Assembly (NCBI GenBank): GCA_015680685.1
Contig: MNCI01022333.1
Span: 188,468-252,467 of the forward strand
Length of the DNA stretch: 64,000 bases
Direction: 5' to 3'
Source of the DNA: Gnetum montanum
Taxonomy: Eukaryota > Streptophyta > Gnetopsida > Gnetales > Gnetaceae
The notes under the pieces are model-generated. The model saw nothing but the letters and a program-made list of their open reading frames with translations. It was not told the origin of the DNA and ran no database searches. Positions 1-11,400 of the stretch are shown in pieces. The translations under genes were made by a program, and so were the position numbers. Numbering within the stretch: the stretch's first letter is position 1; every line of letters starts with the position of its first letter.

Positions 1-1600
1 TAATACCCACAAAAAGAAATGAAATTCCACTTCCACTCTTGTCTCTGTTAGGCTAATATACATCACATCACCTCTAAGGAACCAGGGCTCATTTACATCG
101 CATCAAGTTTATGTGCTTTTCCAAGACTACCATCACATAAGTTTACGTTTTGTTTTCCAATTGAGACCACTTACAAAAATTTCCTTAAGAGCATTAAATT
201 CTTAAAAATGAATGCACCAAGTTATCTTGAATCAAACCAAACCATATCCAATAATTTATGAGATGCAATGACACATGCATAGCTCATTAGATTTTAGTTT
301 AAAGCTTTAAAAAAGAGATTCACCTTGTCAAATATATGAGTTAATTTAATTTAAGGTAAGCTTACTAACGTGTAAATTTTGAAGATTTTATATAACTATG
401 ATAAATTTTATATCATCGTATCATCATTGTCTATTGCAATTTAACTTCTAGATGCTAAAAGGTTAGGACTAAAAATCAATACAAGAATTTATGGAATGCA
501 ATTTGGACAACAACATAAATAGTAGTAAAGTAAACATGACAATTCAATGGTAAGAGGTTGCTCACTACAATAGGATAGCCATCATACTTGCTATATTTTA
601 TGGTGATGAATGTTGACGAATACAAAAGAAGAATGAATAACAAATCAATATGGCAAAAATGTAGATGCTTTGATGGATGTTGAATGTTACAAATAATAAT
701 AATAATAATAGATTGCATAGTTTTATATATTAGAGAAAGATTTTGAGTTGCTTCTATTTCAAATAAGCTATAAGAATGATGTCTTAGATGGTTGGGGAAT
801 GTACACAATAGATTAGATAATGAGCCTATAGAAAAGCTTCCTACATCACTATTCCAAAAAAGATATCAAAAGGAACATAAAAAGATTGAAAAAATAATTG
901 AAGATGATTTGAAAAAATTGTAAATAAATAAAGATCTAGCTTTTCATAATGACAAAAGAGATCTCATGTAACCCTTCATATTTTGTTAGTACAAGGCTAT
1001 GATGATGATGTTGTATACTCATGACACTTTTTAACAATAAACAAAATATATTTCTACTTTTTTTTAAAAGTTAGAGAATCTCCTCTTGATACCTACTAAA
1101 ATCTTGAAATTCTAACCTGATGAAGGGTCAAGGTAAGAAAAATCTAAGCATGATTTCTGGAGTAGAAAAATTTGAGTACATAATTATCGTAGTAGGGTTA
1201 GAAGAACAAAGAAAAGGCACACTAGTTTAATTTTAAAGAAGTAAGGTTAGAAAAGTCATAGTAAGGTAGAAAGAACAAAGAAAAGGTTAGAAAAGTCATA
1301 GTAAGGTAGAAAGAACAAAGAAAAGGTTCACTACTTATTTAATTTTAGAGAAGAGCGAGCAAAGTTAATAGAATAGCCCCATTACTTAATTTCAAAGAAG
1401 CAATTTGAGAAGAGTCTTAATGCATGATCAAAAGAACAAAGAATAAGCCTTCTCAAGGCATGAAAAGTTTGATTCCGTAATTAATGCAGTGCAGTTGTAA
1501 CAACAACAAGGAGGCCCACCACTCAATGAATTTTAAAGTAGGGTCACAAAAGTCCAAATGAGTGCTAATAATGCACAACAATGAGGAAGCGCGTCTAGAC
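1..1600. other. Non-coding AT-rich region
   Basis: No open frame here resembles a known protein. The sequence is AT-rich and holds an AAT microsatellite at about 692-710 and a 40-bp direct tandem duplication at 1,243-1,328. It is the distal upstream flank of the LRR receptor kinase gene. I see no RNA gene in it. Confidence 0.6.
1243..1328. repeat. 40-bp tandem duplication
   Basis: A unit beginning aaggttagaaaagtcatag occurs at 1,243 and again at 1,283 with almost no differences, so this is a direct tandem repeat of period 40 and about two copies. It lies about 450 bp upstream of the LRR kinase start. No function is visible. Confidence 0.85.
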
Positions 1601-1613
1601 TCACATGAGAGAT

Positions 1614-1688
1614 GCCAGTGGCTTGGTCATTGAGTCCAATAATAATCAGAGCCGCCGGTGGCTTGGTCATTGAGTCAAATAATAATAT
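1614..1688. repeat. 40-bp tandem duplication just upstream of the LRR kinase
   Basis: The segment gtggcttggtcattgagtc followed by an AATAATAAT run appears twice at a spacing of 40 bp (1,619 and 1,659). It sits 90-160 bp before the first ATG of the LRR kinase, so it falls in the likely promoter or 5' UTR. A regulatory role is only a possibility. Confidence 0.8.
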
Positions 1689-1776
1689 GATGCACAACAT
1701 GAACTTTCCCTTGAGAGTCTTTAAATTCAGCATTCCAAGCCAGTGACGCCAAACACTCTGCAACGTTTAGGTTAAG

Positions 1777-4700
1777 TTGGAGATCCCAACAGTAAACATG
1801 CTGCGTAGAAGTGCTGTATTATGGCATCTAGATTTGTTTGCCATTTGCATGATGAATGGCAGTTTTCACTCTGCAAAATTATTGCATGAACAAGACGTCG
1901 AAAGCTTGCTTATATTTAAGAAAATGGTGGAGTCTGATCCTAATGGAGCTTTGGTTAATTGACATCCTAACTCCATACACTACTGCAACTGGAGTAATGT
2001 TGAATGCAATTCAGCTGGCAGAGTGGTGAAGCTTGATCTTTATAGCATGCAAATCGAAGGTACAATATCTCCATCCCTTGGAAATTTATCTTCTCTCACG
2101 TACCTGGATCTTTGCAATAATTCATTTCATGGTACAATTCCTCCCCAGCTGGGCACCTTGAAAAACCTGCAAACTTTGTATCTATGCGAAAATAGGCTCC
2201 AGGGTACCATTCCTGACACATTTACAAACCTTACACAGCTGCAAATACTGTTCATTGCACAGAATAACTTGCATGGTAGCATTCCTCACAACATTGGCCA
2301 AATGTTCAGTCTTCAGATACTCGCCCTCCAGACAAACAATCTCTCTGGTTCAATTCCCTCTTCCATAGGAAACATCTCTTCTCTGGAACAGTTGTACATT
2401 TATCAGACACCCATAACCAACACATTACCACAAGAAATCTACAAGCTAAAGAATCTTATGTTTTTGTATGTTTTTGAAAATCCTCAATTGGCTGGTGATA
2501 TTCCTGAATCAGTTGGCAACATGTCTAGACTTAGCCATGTAAACATGCATCAAAATGCTTTTACAGGCTATGTTCCTTCTCAACTGGGCACACTGGAAAA
2601 CCTATTTGTTCTCTACTTGTCGGGAAACAACCTGATAGGCAGCATTCCTCCATCTTTAGGGAACTACAACAATCTTCTTACACTTGTATTTGATAAAAAT
2701 CAGCTGACAGGAGTCATTTCTCTGCAGTTTGGAAGGTTGCCATTGATTTTTTTCAGGGTAATGTCCAATCGTCTTGTAAATGATGGCTCTCCCACAATTT
2801 CTATTTTATCTGCTTTTTCAAATTGCTCCACCTTAAATGTTCTGGATCTATCCTCCAACAAGCTAAAGGGAATGTTGCCAGAAGTGTTCCCATTCAACCT
2901 ATCGACACTACTTTTGAATGGGAACTTTATATCCGATCCAATTCCTTGGAAGGCCTTGGGGAAATTGGAAAACCTGATAAATCTTGATTTGTCTGATAAC
3001 AAGCTCACAGGTTGTGTTTCTAGGTCGGTGGGAGAATTCAAGAAAATTCAAATAATTTCTCTAGGTAATAACAAATTGCAAGGCAGCATACCCTCTGAAA
3101 TTGGGAGACTTGGCTCTACTCTATACGAGCTTTCAATACAAAATAACTTGTTGGGGGGAATTCCTGATGCAATTGGTAACCTAACAAATCTAAGACGTTT
3201 AGTCTTGGATCATAATAACTTGTCAGGTTTGATCCCTCCCAGCTTAGTACAATGTTATAAATTAGAGCTGCTGGACCTTTCTTCAAATAAGTTCGATGGC
3301 TCCATCCCACCGGAAGTGGAAAATCTCTACAATATTCAAATCTACTTCAATTTGTCCCACAATTCCTTGCATGGAAAATTGCCAGCAGAAATTGGTAAGA
3401 TGATTCACACTGAAGCCATAAATGTTTCAGCAAATAGAATTAGCAGCACCATTCCATCTGTTCTTGAAGGCTGCAACAACCTGCAACAACTGGATTTATC
3501 ATTTAATGAGTTTCAAGAATCAATTCCAAGGTCTCTGAGCAACCTGGAGAACCTCGTGTCCATGGACCTTTCCCACAAAAATATTTCTGGTTCAATACAT
3601 TTTGACCTTGAGAAACTACAGATGCTTCAGATCCTTAATCTTTCATTCAATGATCTAAGTGGAGAAGTTCCAGAGGGAGCATCATTTTGTCATTTTAACA
3701 AGCTATCATTTTTAGGAAATTCGAAGCTCTGTGGAGAATGGGTACAGCTACCTGCTTGCACATCCGTGGAAAACACTCACGCTGATTCCAAGGTAAAAAT
3801 CATTGCTCCAGTTGCTGCCTGCGCTGGTGTTTTGGTAATTTGCCTTGTTTTCTATGTATCAATCTACTGCACAAGGAGTCTGAAGGATAGAGGGGATAGA
3901 GGTGTGTTAAATTGTGAATTCGACAACTGGAAGAAGAACTATGGAAATCGGTTCTCTTACAGAGACATCAGTGAAGCCACCAGAGGATTCAACATCAACA
4001 AGCTGCTGGGTTCCACAATCCTGGCCTCCATATATAGGGGCACTCTCAAAGATGGCACTGATGTGGCTATTAAGCTCCTTAACAAAATTAATCAAGAAGA
4101 CTTGAAAGGTTTTGTTTTAGAATGCAAGGCCGTGAGCATGGTGAAGCACAGAAATTTAGTAAAAATCATCGGTTTTTATTGGGAAGGCGCACACAAAGCC
4201 CTGGTCATGCCACTGATGCCCAAAGGAAGTTTGGCACAAGCCCTGCAGAGAGAGAATGAATACCTGTCCTTCAGAGAGGTGGTGAATATAGCCATGGATA
4301 TTGCACATGGGCTAGAATACAAGCATCATTATAGCAGTATTCAAATCATCCACTGTGACATAAAACCCAGCAACATCTTGTTTGATGAAGATATGGTTGC
4401 TCATGTTGCTGATTTCGGTATTGCAAAGTTCCTCTGCACTGATTCTGTATCTTCCTTATCTTCCAGTTTGTCTCTTGCAGGATCAATTGGTTATATTCCT
4501 CCAGGTACCTACTTACATCCTGGTACTTTGGCTTTATTTGAATTTTCTGAAATCATCCTTTATTTGACACTGCCTAAACTTTACCCTTACAAGCCTCTAT
4601 AATAGAGGTTTCTGTTATACATGATATTTATGGTTAGTCGTTACACATTCACTAATTTAGATTTTAAGAATTTTCTTAGGATTGGTTTTGACATGATAAT

Positions 4701-5048
4701 GAATTTGCAGAGTATGGAGGAGGGGGAATGGTGTCGCCTAAGGGAGATGTATACAGCTATGGAGTAACCTTGTTAGAAATGGCAACAGGTAAAAGCCCAA
4801 CTGATGAAAATCCTGATGGGTTTTGCAATTTACACAGTTGGGTGCTGGATTCATTCCCTGATAAATTAGAACAAGTGTTGCACAAAAAGCTGCCATCGGA
4901 ATGCATTGAGGATACTTTGCTGTGGAATTGCATTTCTGACTTTATAAAAATGGCACTATGCTGTACCAGTGAAAACCCTTACCAAAGACCAGACATGACC
5001 TTTGTTTCCCGTTTCTTGGAGGAACTTTCCAAGAGAATCAGTGTTTGA
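1777..5048 (+). CDS. LRR receptor-like serine/threonine kinase, two exons, with a premature stop in the N-terminal cap
   Basis: Exon 1 runs 1,777-4,504 and exon 2 4,711-5,048, split by a 206-bp GT-AG intron that interrupts the Glu codon of the activation-segment PPE motif (usually APE). Order: signal-peptide-like start (MLRRSAVLWHLDLFAICMM, second Met), LRR N-cap, about twenty 24-residue LRRs, a Cys-containing cap, a membrane helix near 3,793-3,865, then a kinase domain from about 3,946. Visible kinase motifs are VAIK, HCDIKPSN, DFGIAK, GYIPP-EYG and DVYSYG. This arrangement matches LRR-RLKs related to Arabidopsis At2g24130 and the FLS2/Xa21 group, which perceive extracellular ligands at the plasma membrane. 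TGA at 1,960-1,962 replaces the conserved Trp of the N-cap; the same frame continues on both sides. The glycine loop is degenerate (LGSTILASIYRG). Translation from the Met at 2,023 would give an 859-residue exon-1 product without a signal peptide. It is either a recent pseudogene, a sequencing error, or a gene with a recoded stop. Confidence 0.85.
4505..4710 (+). other. Intron of the LRR receptor kinase
   Basis: GT at 4,505-4,506 and AG at 4,709-4,710 bracket a 206-bp AT-rich intron. Splicing joins the first base of a Glu codon at 4,504 to AG at 4,711 and restores the Pro-Pro-Glu-Tyr activation-segment motif, which strongly supports the boundaries. Without splicing exon 1 runs into a stop at 4,602. 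Confidence 0.9.
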
Positions 5049-5112
5049 GTTTCATCTCCAAGAGAATCTTAAATAAGAAGCCACTATCATGCACCAATAA
5101 AGTCCCTCACCT

Positions 5113-5174
5113 AACACCACTCAGCGCCTACGGTGTCTTCTTCAACACCACTCAGTGCCTACGTTGTCTTCTTC
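5113..5174. repeat. 31-bp tandem duplication in the LRR kinase 3' UTR
   Basis: A unit starting aacaccactcag occurs at 5,113 and 5,144 with two or three differences. It lies 65 bp after the stop codon, next to an AATAAA at about 5,097 that could serve as a poly(A) signal. Confidence 0.75.
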
Positions 5175-5249
5175 TTGAAGAGTCAACATCTAAGTTTCAC
5201 TCCACCATTCAAAGTATATTATCCTCCAGGGGTTATGCATAAGTTTCCA

Positions 5250-6020
5250 GCGTGCATATTGATTAAGTTTGTGGGGTGTATTATCCTCCAAGGCTTATCC
5301 ATATTTTTGATGCGTGTGCTTATGTCTGTATTATGCATTATACCGTCTGGGCGTTCTTCACGTTTTGATATTATACTTATTAGTAAACAAATTTTGTTAA
5401 CTTTTGTTGCTTTTTTCAAGTTTCCGCTTGAGAATAGAATTAAACTTAGGAATTAACCATGAACGCTAAAGATACGTTAAGGAATTGCACCTTCCAAGCT
5501 TTTTAATTACCGTTGGCAGTTTCGTACCTGTTTCACGGGGGGAACTCGTGGCATATTGACAACTAAAATTTTTCCCCTTTAAATTTAAGGATGATAACCT
5601 TAAATTTAAGAGTCCGAGTACCTTATTAGTATTTGTAAGACGTTACTAGATGCTCTTTTGGATCTAAATCTTTGATTATGTTTATGCTTAAGACAAACAA
5701 CCAATATAATATTTAGTTGGAACATAGTTAATAATTTAAGTATTTTAAGAATAACTTAGATGTACAACATTTTTTTTCATGGTAGGGTAAGTATTAGAAG
5801 AGTACTTTATATTAAATAAAATACAAAACAAACTTTTTCATTGGGTAAATAAAATAAGTACTATAATTTTTCTATGTGTGGCATGTTTGTGTTGGCCCTA
5901 ATTTTCTAAAGTGGTGGTTTATGAATCTTAGCCAACTTTTATTAATAAACCTTTATGAATATGGGCAATTTCCAAACAAGTTAAAATCTCCTATTCTAAA
6001 GTTGCTTTTGTTTATATTAA
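5250..6020. other. Non-coding flank
   Basis: AT-rich sequence after the LRR kinase 3' UTR. I see no protein similarity, no LTR boundary and no tandem array in it. Confidence 0.5.
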
Positions 6021-6420
6021 TAGGTATAGAAGATAGATGACTATATATACCCTAGGACATATAGCCAACATGAAACATTCATAAAACTTAAACCAACTTT
6101 ATAAAGTAGTGTTACCCTAATAATTTAGGGTGTTTGAAATTTAAGGAATTGATTATAAATTAAAGGAGTTGAAATTGAACCAACATTAACATTAAGTAAT
6201 ACCAAATGTTAGGTGTTTAATATTAATTCATGGTTTACCCTTTATTAGAATCCACCAAATAGATTAAACACAAAGAATGTGTAAGAACGTTAATTTTACC
6301 AAAGCTCTATGGATCACTTAAAAATTTTCAGGCCTTCTAGATATGATTTAATGCTAATCAAACTTAAAATAAAAATACCTTTAAGAAAAATGTTTCAATT
6401 AAAAAAGTGAACATCATATT
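6020..6420 (+). repeat. Dispersed repeat, copy 1 (inverted partner at 31,650-32,060)
   Basis: The reverse complement of 31,650-32,060 lines up along this segment, including atagccaacatgaaacattc and the later stretch around cttaaaattttcaggcc. Most positions match by eye, with scattered changes and small indels. Neither copy codes for a recognisable protein. Both lie beside family-1 LTRs but on different sides of them, so the repeat is probably a separate old element or a former insertion target. Confidence 0.7.
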
Positions 6421-6467
6421 AATAATTAGTTAAGTGTTTCCTTAGCCATAAAAGTCATGGTATTTCA

Positions 6468-7377
6468 TGAGAGCAGTTACTCTAGCGGTTACTCTAGCGG
6501 TTTCTTTAGTAGTTATTCTAATTATTAAAGTGGTTACTCTAGTGGTTTCTTTAGCAATTATGCTAATTATTAGAGTGGTTGCTCTCATTATTAGAGTAGT
6601 TGCTCCCAAGCCTATAAATACAATGCCCACTTGCACAATTGGGAGAAAAAGTCTTATAGCAGTCAAGTAGCAAAACTCTTGTAATCTGTTTTAAGGTTAG
6701 AATATTTTCCAAGTGCCCGTAGTAGGATGTTAAGTGACGACAGATCTTTATTCGAGCATTGTGTACCTGAGCACACCTTGTGTATAGCAATAAAGATGAG
6801 CTCTTTGATTCATCCTTATAGCACTTGAGATTTGTTTTCTTACACATTTCTTTTATTTTATTTTCTTATACATTTATTTTATTTTATGCACTTTATATTT
6901 TTTTTATTAGCATAGTAATTCATTTTGATCAATTAAGAAAATTGTTAAATTACACTCAATACGATCACTTTGAACATGTGTGCAATGCTTGGTAACCTAG
7001 TAACGATTAGCATTTGGTAATCCTAGTAGCGTTGCACTGGTTCAGGATGTGTATGACAAGTGAAAATGGATACTGGTGTTAGGATTAGTTAAAGCCTAGT
7101 TAATCAGTAGTTAAGTTAAATTAGTCACTTAGTTATCTCTCTCTCCTCCCTTACTAGCAACAGGACATAAAAACATAAAAGCTATAAAAATCATATGCCT
7201 CAAGCTTACTTAACCATACAATTGTGAGATACCAGTAAGCCTGAGAAGACAATGATCAACCAACCCGTCCTTGCTCCAAAAAGGTGCATAGGCACTTAGT
7301 CCTTGGAATTCGATCGGATCATGTGTGAAATGCTCGTATTCGTATGGTTGAGCATAGGGGTACCTCGCCACTCATCA
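6468..7377 (+). mobile_element. Family-1 LTR (divergent), plus orientation
   Basis: The 3' part, from the TATA-like cctataaatac at about 6,612 to the terminal CTCATCA at 7,371-7,377, follows the LTRs of element B. Shared blocks include gatctttattcgag, the AATAAAGATGA block and the tail ggtacctcgccactcatca. A primer-binding-like sequence follows at once (ttgcaccattgctaaggac). The 5' boundary is less certain: tcatgg at 6,455 resembles the family's polypurine-tract flank, so I place the start at TGAGAGC. The U3 differs from relatives and holds short repeats (6,470-6,610). Confidence 0.7.
6470..6610. repeat. Short tandem repeats in LTR U3
   Basis: Variants of ggttactctagcg, agtggttactctag and attattagagtggttgctc recur at spacings of about 12-60 bp just upstream of the TATA-like box of this LTR. 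Related LTRs have GATATC palindromes at this place instead. The frames open on both strands here only reflect the repeat. Confidence 0.7.
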
Positions 7378-7501
7378 TTTGCACCATTGCTAAGGACTTA
7401 GTTGTTTGTGTGCTAACTAGAACATAGGAAATCATTCACATCATTGGAACGAACCCTTAGGGTTAGTTGAGAAAATAATAAACAAGAATACATTGCATAG
7501 T

Positions 7502-8262
7502 TGATGAGTGGCGAGGTACCCCTACACTTAACCATACGAATACGAGCGTTACATGCACAATCTGGTTGCATTTCGTAGACTAAGTGCCTACATTCCTTAT
7601 AGAACACTTAAGATTAATCGTTCGTTGTCTTCCCAGACTTACTTGTATTTGTCATGGTTGTATGGTTAAGTAAGTCTGAGGTATGTGATTTTTATATCTT
7701 TTCTATTTTATTGCCTATGCTAATGAGGTAAAGGGTGAAGAGACTAATTAACTAAATTTAACTAACTAACTAAGCCTTAATTTACCTAGCATCATCATTC
7801 GTTCCCACTTGCCGTTCATACCCTGAACCAATGCAACCTTCTGGGATTACCAAACGCTAGTCGTTACTGGGATTATCAAGCATAACGCACATGCTCAAAG
7901 TGGTCGTATTAAATGCACTTAACTATAGGAGAAGGGTTGAGAAAGATTTAATTAAATAATAAAGCATTGAAACGATAAATGATAAATAACAATAATTAAA
8001 GTCCTAATTAGCTTAGTCCATGCACTGCAAGATTTATCCAAAAGTTTATCTTTATTTCTGTACACAAACTTGTGTTCAGGTACAATATTTTCTCAAATAA
8101 AGATCCGTTCACTTTCGAGCTCCTACTGCAAGCACATGGAAATTATTTTATCTCTGGAGACGTAAAATTGCCAAAGTTTCACTAAAGTCTAGATCTAGAT
8201 GGAGAAACAAGGAAGAGTTGCCTCTTATTTATACACTTGGTAGTGCACCGTTAGTTCCATTC
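7502..8262 (-). mobile_element. Family-1 LTR, minus orientation, U3 truncated
   Basis: Begins TGATGAGTGGCGAGGTACCC, the reverse complement of the family's 3' LTR end, and runs through the R/U5 block (cagatctttattcgag-type on the minus strand) to the TATA region near 8,225. At about 8,262 it abuts sequence in the opposite orientation. With the plus-oriented LTR at 6,468-7,377 it forms an inverted pair separated by only 124 bp, which includes the leader and a primer-binding-like site. Confidence 0.75.
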
Positions 8263-8440
8263 AGTCAAGAATCCCATACCTTCCTAATATTTTGTAAGGA
8301 ACTCAAGGATTAGTTTTTATTCAGTCATGGGGATATGATGGGATGCGATATCGCATGTGCTGTGATATCACGTCAGCGATGATATCACATCCCCTGCGAT
8401 ATCACGTACGTGATATCGCAGAGGGCTACGCAATATCCTC
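8263..8440 (+). mobile_element. 3' internal end plus start of a family-1 3' LTR
   Basis: About 70 bp (cccataccttcctaatatt ... cagtcatggggata) match the internal sequence that precedes the 3' LTR of element B at 48,940-49,013. TGATGGGATGCGATATCGC, the U3 start, follows at 8,336. The U3 carries GATATC-cored palindromes and is broken off near 8,440, where LRR kinase sequence starts. Confidence 0.7.
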
Positions 8441-8454
8441 TTTTTGGAACTTGC

Positions 8455-9285
8455 CCATCTAGATCATTGAACAAAAGATTGAGACTTTGAAGCATTTACA
8501 GTTTCTCAAGTTCAAAGGGTATGGGACTAGAAATATTGTTGTGGGAAAGGTCCATGGACACTAGGTATCCCAGCTGGCTCAGAGACCCTGGAATGGATCC
8601 TTGAAACTCATTAAAAGAGAAATTTAGATATTGCAGGTTTTTGCAACCTTCAAGACAAGCCAAAACTGTGTCGTTGATTCTTTGCTAAAACATCTATTGC
8701 TAGCGCATGAATCATGTGACCAATTTCTGTTGGCAATCTCCCATGCAAAGCGTTGCATGACAAATTACAGTAGAATTGAATGTTGTATAGATTTGCCACC
8801 TTCGATGGGATGAAGCCTTCAAACTTATTTGAAGAAAGGTCTAGAAGCTCTAATATGTAACATTCTCCTAAGTTGGAAAGAATGGTACCTAACAAATTAT
8901 TATGATCCAAGACTAAACATCTTAGATTTTTCAGGTTACCATTTGCATAATTCTGCCTAACAAGTAGTTATTGGGTATTGAAAGCTCAGACAGAGCAGAG
9001 CTAAGCCACCCAATTTCAGCTGGTATTCTGCCTTCCAACTACTTGTTTCCTAAAGAATTTTTTTGAATTTTCTTGAATTCTACCACCAATCCAAAAATCC
9101 CTGCTGTGAACTTTTGCTAGACAAATCAAGTTCTATTAAGTTTTCCAGCCTTGATAAGGCATCCCAAGGAATTGACCCATAAATATGATTCCCATTCAAC
9201 GTTAGTGAAGTCAAGTTTCATGGGAACACTCTGGGTAATATTCCAATAAGCTTGTTGAAGGATAAATCTACAGACACTAAATGAG
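8455..9285 (-). pseudogene. LRR receptor kinase fragment (LRR region only)
   Basis: Read on the minus strand this is a decayed copy of the LRR region of the kinase at 1.8-5 kb, corresponding to about 2,870-3,660 of that gene. The best-preserved stretch encodes LLDLSSNKFEGFIPSKVANLYNIQFYCNLS near 8,780-8,870. It has frameshifts and stops throughout and contains no kinase domain. It is a local dispersed relative, broken off beside family-1 retrotransposon debris. Confidence 0.85.
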
Positions 9286-9289
9286 CTTG

Positions 9290-10270
9290 TACAAGAGTAA
9301 TCTTCAGTAATTCATAAATTCTTAGATTCAACATCTATTAATTTAAGAAACTAAGCATACTCTAAATAACAAGTTTGTCTTTCTAACATTGAATGAACTT
9401 ACAATTTGAATTGCAAGTTGTATGCATGACTAATAATTGAATTGGTGATATCATAATTAGAGTTATTTTAATAACTAAAGGTAATTGGAAAACAAGGATC
9501 CTTTGATAAGATGATTGCATTTTGCTTATCACTTACTCTTATCTAGAGTCATTAACTAATTATTATAGCCAAACTGCTTATTTGAGAAACACAAATAGGA
9601 TTCCATCACTAAGAATTCAAATAGGCATATAGCTTAAAATTCCTTATCAAGAGTGAATATACTAACTATGCAATATAAATAGCATTGAGGATGAAAACCA
9701 CATGTTTTTTTTTAAACAATGTTCTGTAATGTAAGCATATTATATATAATTAGGGTATTACAACAATACTCATAGCACTTACATTTCTACTATCTAGTAG
9801 ATCCAAAGGGTTTATAAATGTAATAAAATTTCAGTTTTTAATTTTCTAGTCTTCATATAGACATATTGGTAATATGTTGAAGTGTTGCATCCAAACAACT
9901 TTAACAAAGTTCAAATTAGGAATTGTTTTTCTAATGTTGATTTATAGTTATTTAGCTTGTATGATTAATTTGTGTCCTAATCACTATACTACACCCCTAA
10001 GCCAAGATAAATGCATATTGTAATAGTGAACATTATGCAAAAAAGAATTAAGCAAACTATAAAAATAACTTAACCAAGTTTCATATTCATCTCTGATGTG
10101 GAAACCCTTGCTAAGGTATCCTCCAAAAACAACTCCCAATATTAGCACTCAAATGTTGTGGAAAGTGGATAAGGGCTTCCACATTAGGGATAGATATAGA
10201 TAAAGAAGAAAATCCAATGATAAACATGTTAGATGTTAAAATAAGGAAAATCAACATTGCCTACCTCTAA
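9290..10270. other. Non-coding AT-rich region
   Basis: No coding similarity, tandem array or LTR boundary was recognised here. Confidence 0.5.
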
Positions 10271-10278
10271 AAAACAAG

Positions 10279-10745
10279 ATGAAGAAAGGAAAAAGCTTGA
10301 GATTTCGACAAAGGCTACAAACTTTTCTACCTAGAAAAAGAAAATCAGCGCAAGGAAGTGACATCATCTTTGATCAATTTGTTAAAGATAAGATGGTACA
10401 AGTATACCACCATAGCGATAGTATTATGGATATAAAACTTATATTTGGCAATAAGATCATCAACATTATCAATGTAAATGCTCCAAAATTTGACCTAACA
10501 AATTCGATCAAGCAAAGTTTTTGAGAATCAATGGATTTTGTGATTTAAGGAACTTTCAAACAAAAAATCATATTTATTGGGAGGGATTTAATGGTTATGT
10601 TGGATCTATGAAGATTATATATGATAAGATTCACGAAGGACACGAACTTGGAAAGTGAGATGAGATGGAATATTTGCTACTACAAGTTGTAAGTGCCTAC
10701 AACTTTGGCTATTGAAATGGTGGTATCTTGAATGTTCTAAATTTT
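10279..10745 (+). pseudogene. LINE endonuclease (EEP domain) remnant
   Basis: The frame contains KDKMVQVYHHSDSIMDIKL followed by a segment like the VNVVSAYAPQ core of plant LINE apurinic endonucleases (here IINVNAPKFDL). After a frame change, a region near 10,590-10,620 reads NGYVGSM, similar to the DFNGHVG motif. The rest of the LINE (reverse transcriptase) is not visible, so this is a short decayed fragment. In plant annotations such fragments are often called craniofacial development protein-like. Confidence 0.65.
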
Positions 10746-10904
10746 CTACATGTACTTGCACCTTGAATCAATGTATATAATGCATGGAACTCATTTATTT
10801 TAACTACTCTATGTTAATTTTCAAGGAAAGATCTTTGATGTCCAATTTCATATCTATTATACTCAACTAGGCTCTTCCCATAATAATTGAAAATTCTTCC
10901 CTGT

Positions 10905-11400
10905 TACCTCCTATGTGAATCACCAACAAATCTATACGATAAGACCACCGACTTATAGTGAACACAACATCATCAACCTATCTTAGTGGTATAATAACAA
11001 CCTTATCTATAATCACTAACTTGATATTGCTCTTCTTCAGTGTGGGTAGGTCATAGGCTTTGTACATTTCCTATAAAATGATGTTTAACGTTGAACCTAA
11101 GTTTAGTAGAGCTTTGCATAGTGGATTTCCTGCTAAGATTGGTTATCTTTTATAGAAGAATGTCAACTTTGATTTGGACTCTACATGAGTAAGGACTACT
11201 ATTTTAATAGTGGTGTTAGCATTTGTTTGTCCTACTGGATGAATTTGTTAATCACATGGAGGCATTTGAATGTTGTTACCCTTTGTTGCTCTCTTACTTA
11301 GATGAAGTGATGGGTTCACTAGGATAATCCATAAGGCTTGAAAGTCATAGTGAAAAAAAGGCATTTCCTGTGTTAATGTTTAAAACTACTAGATCCATTA
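10905..11400 (-). pseudogene. Ty3/gypsy gag-protease fragment (family 1)
   Basis: Minus-strand translation gives KALLNLGSTLNIIL, then EMYKAYDLPTLKKSNI, which parallels the protease of element A (ALLDSGSGVNLISQEIYKAWNLP). The active-site Asp-Ser-Gly has become Asn-Leu-Gly. A VVVLTHVESK-like segment precedes it, as in element A. Stops are present; neither LTR nor RT is attached. Confidence 0.75.

Noticed and set aside
476-808. Minus-strand open frame of 110 codons
   Set aside because: Low-complexity, AT-rich translation with Ile/Leu/His runs from a microsatellite; no domain or codon pattern of a gene.
6442-6666. Overlapping open frames on both strands with a VTLAV/ITTKETTRVT repeat
   Set aside because: They arise from the short tandem repeats in the LTR U3 and are not conserved in related LTRs.
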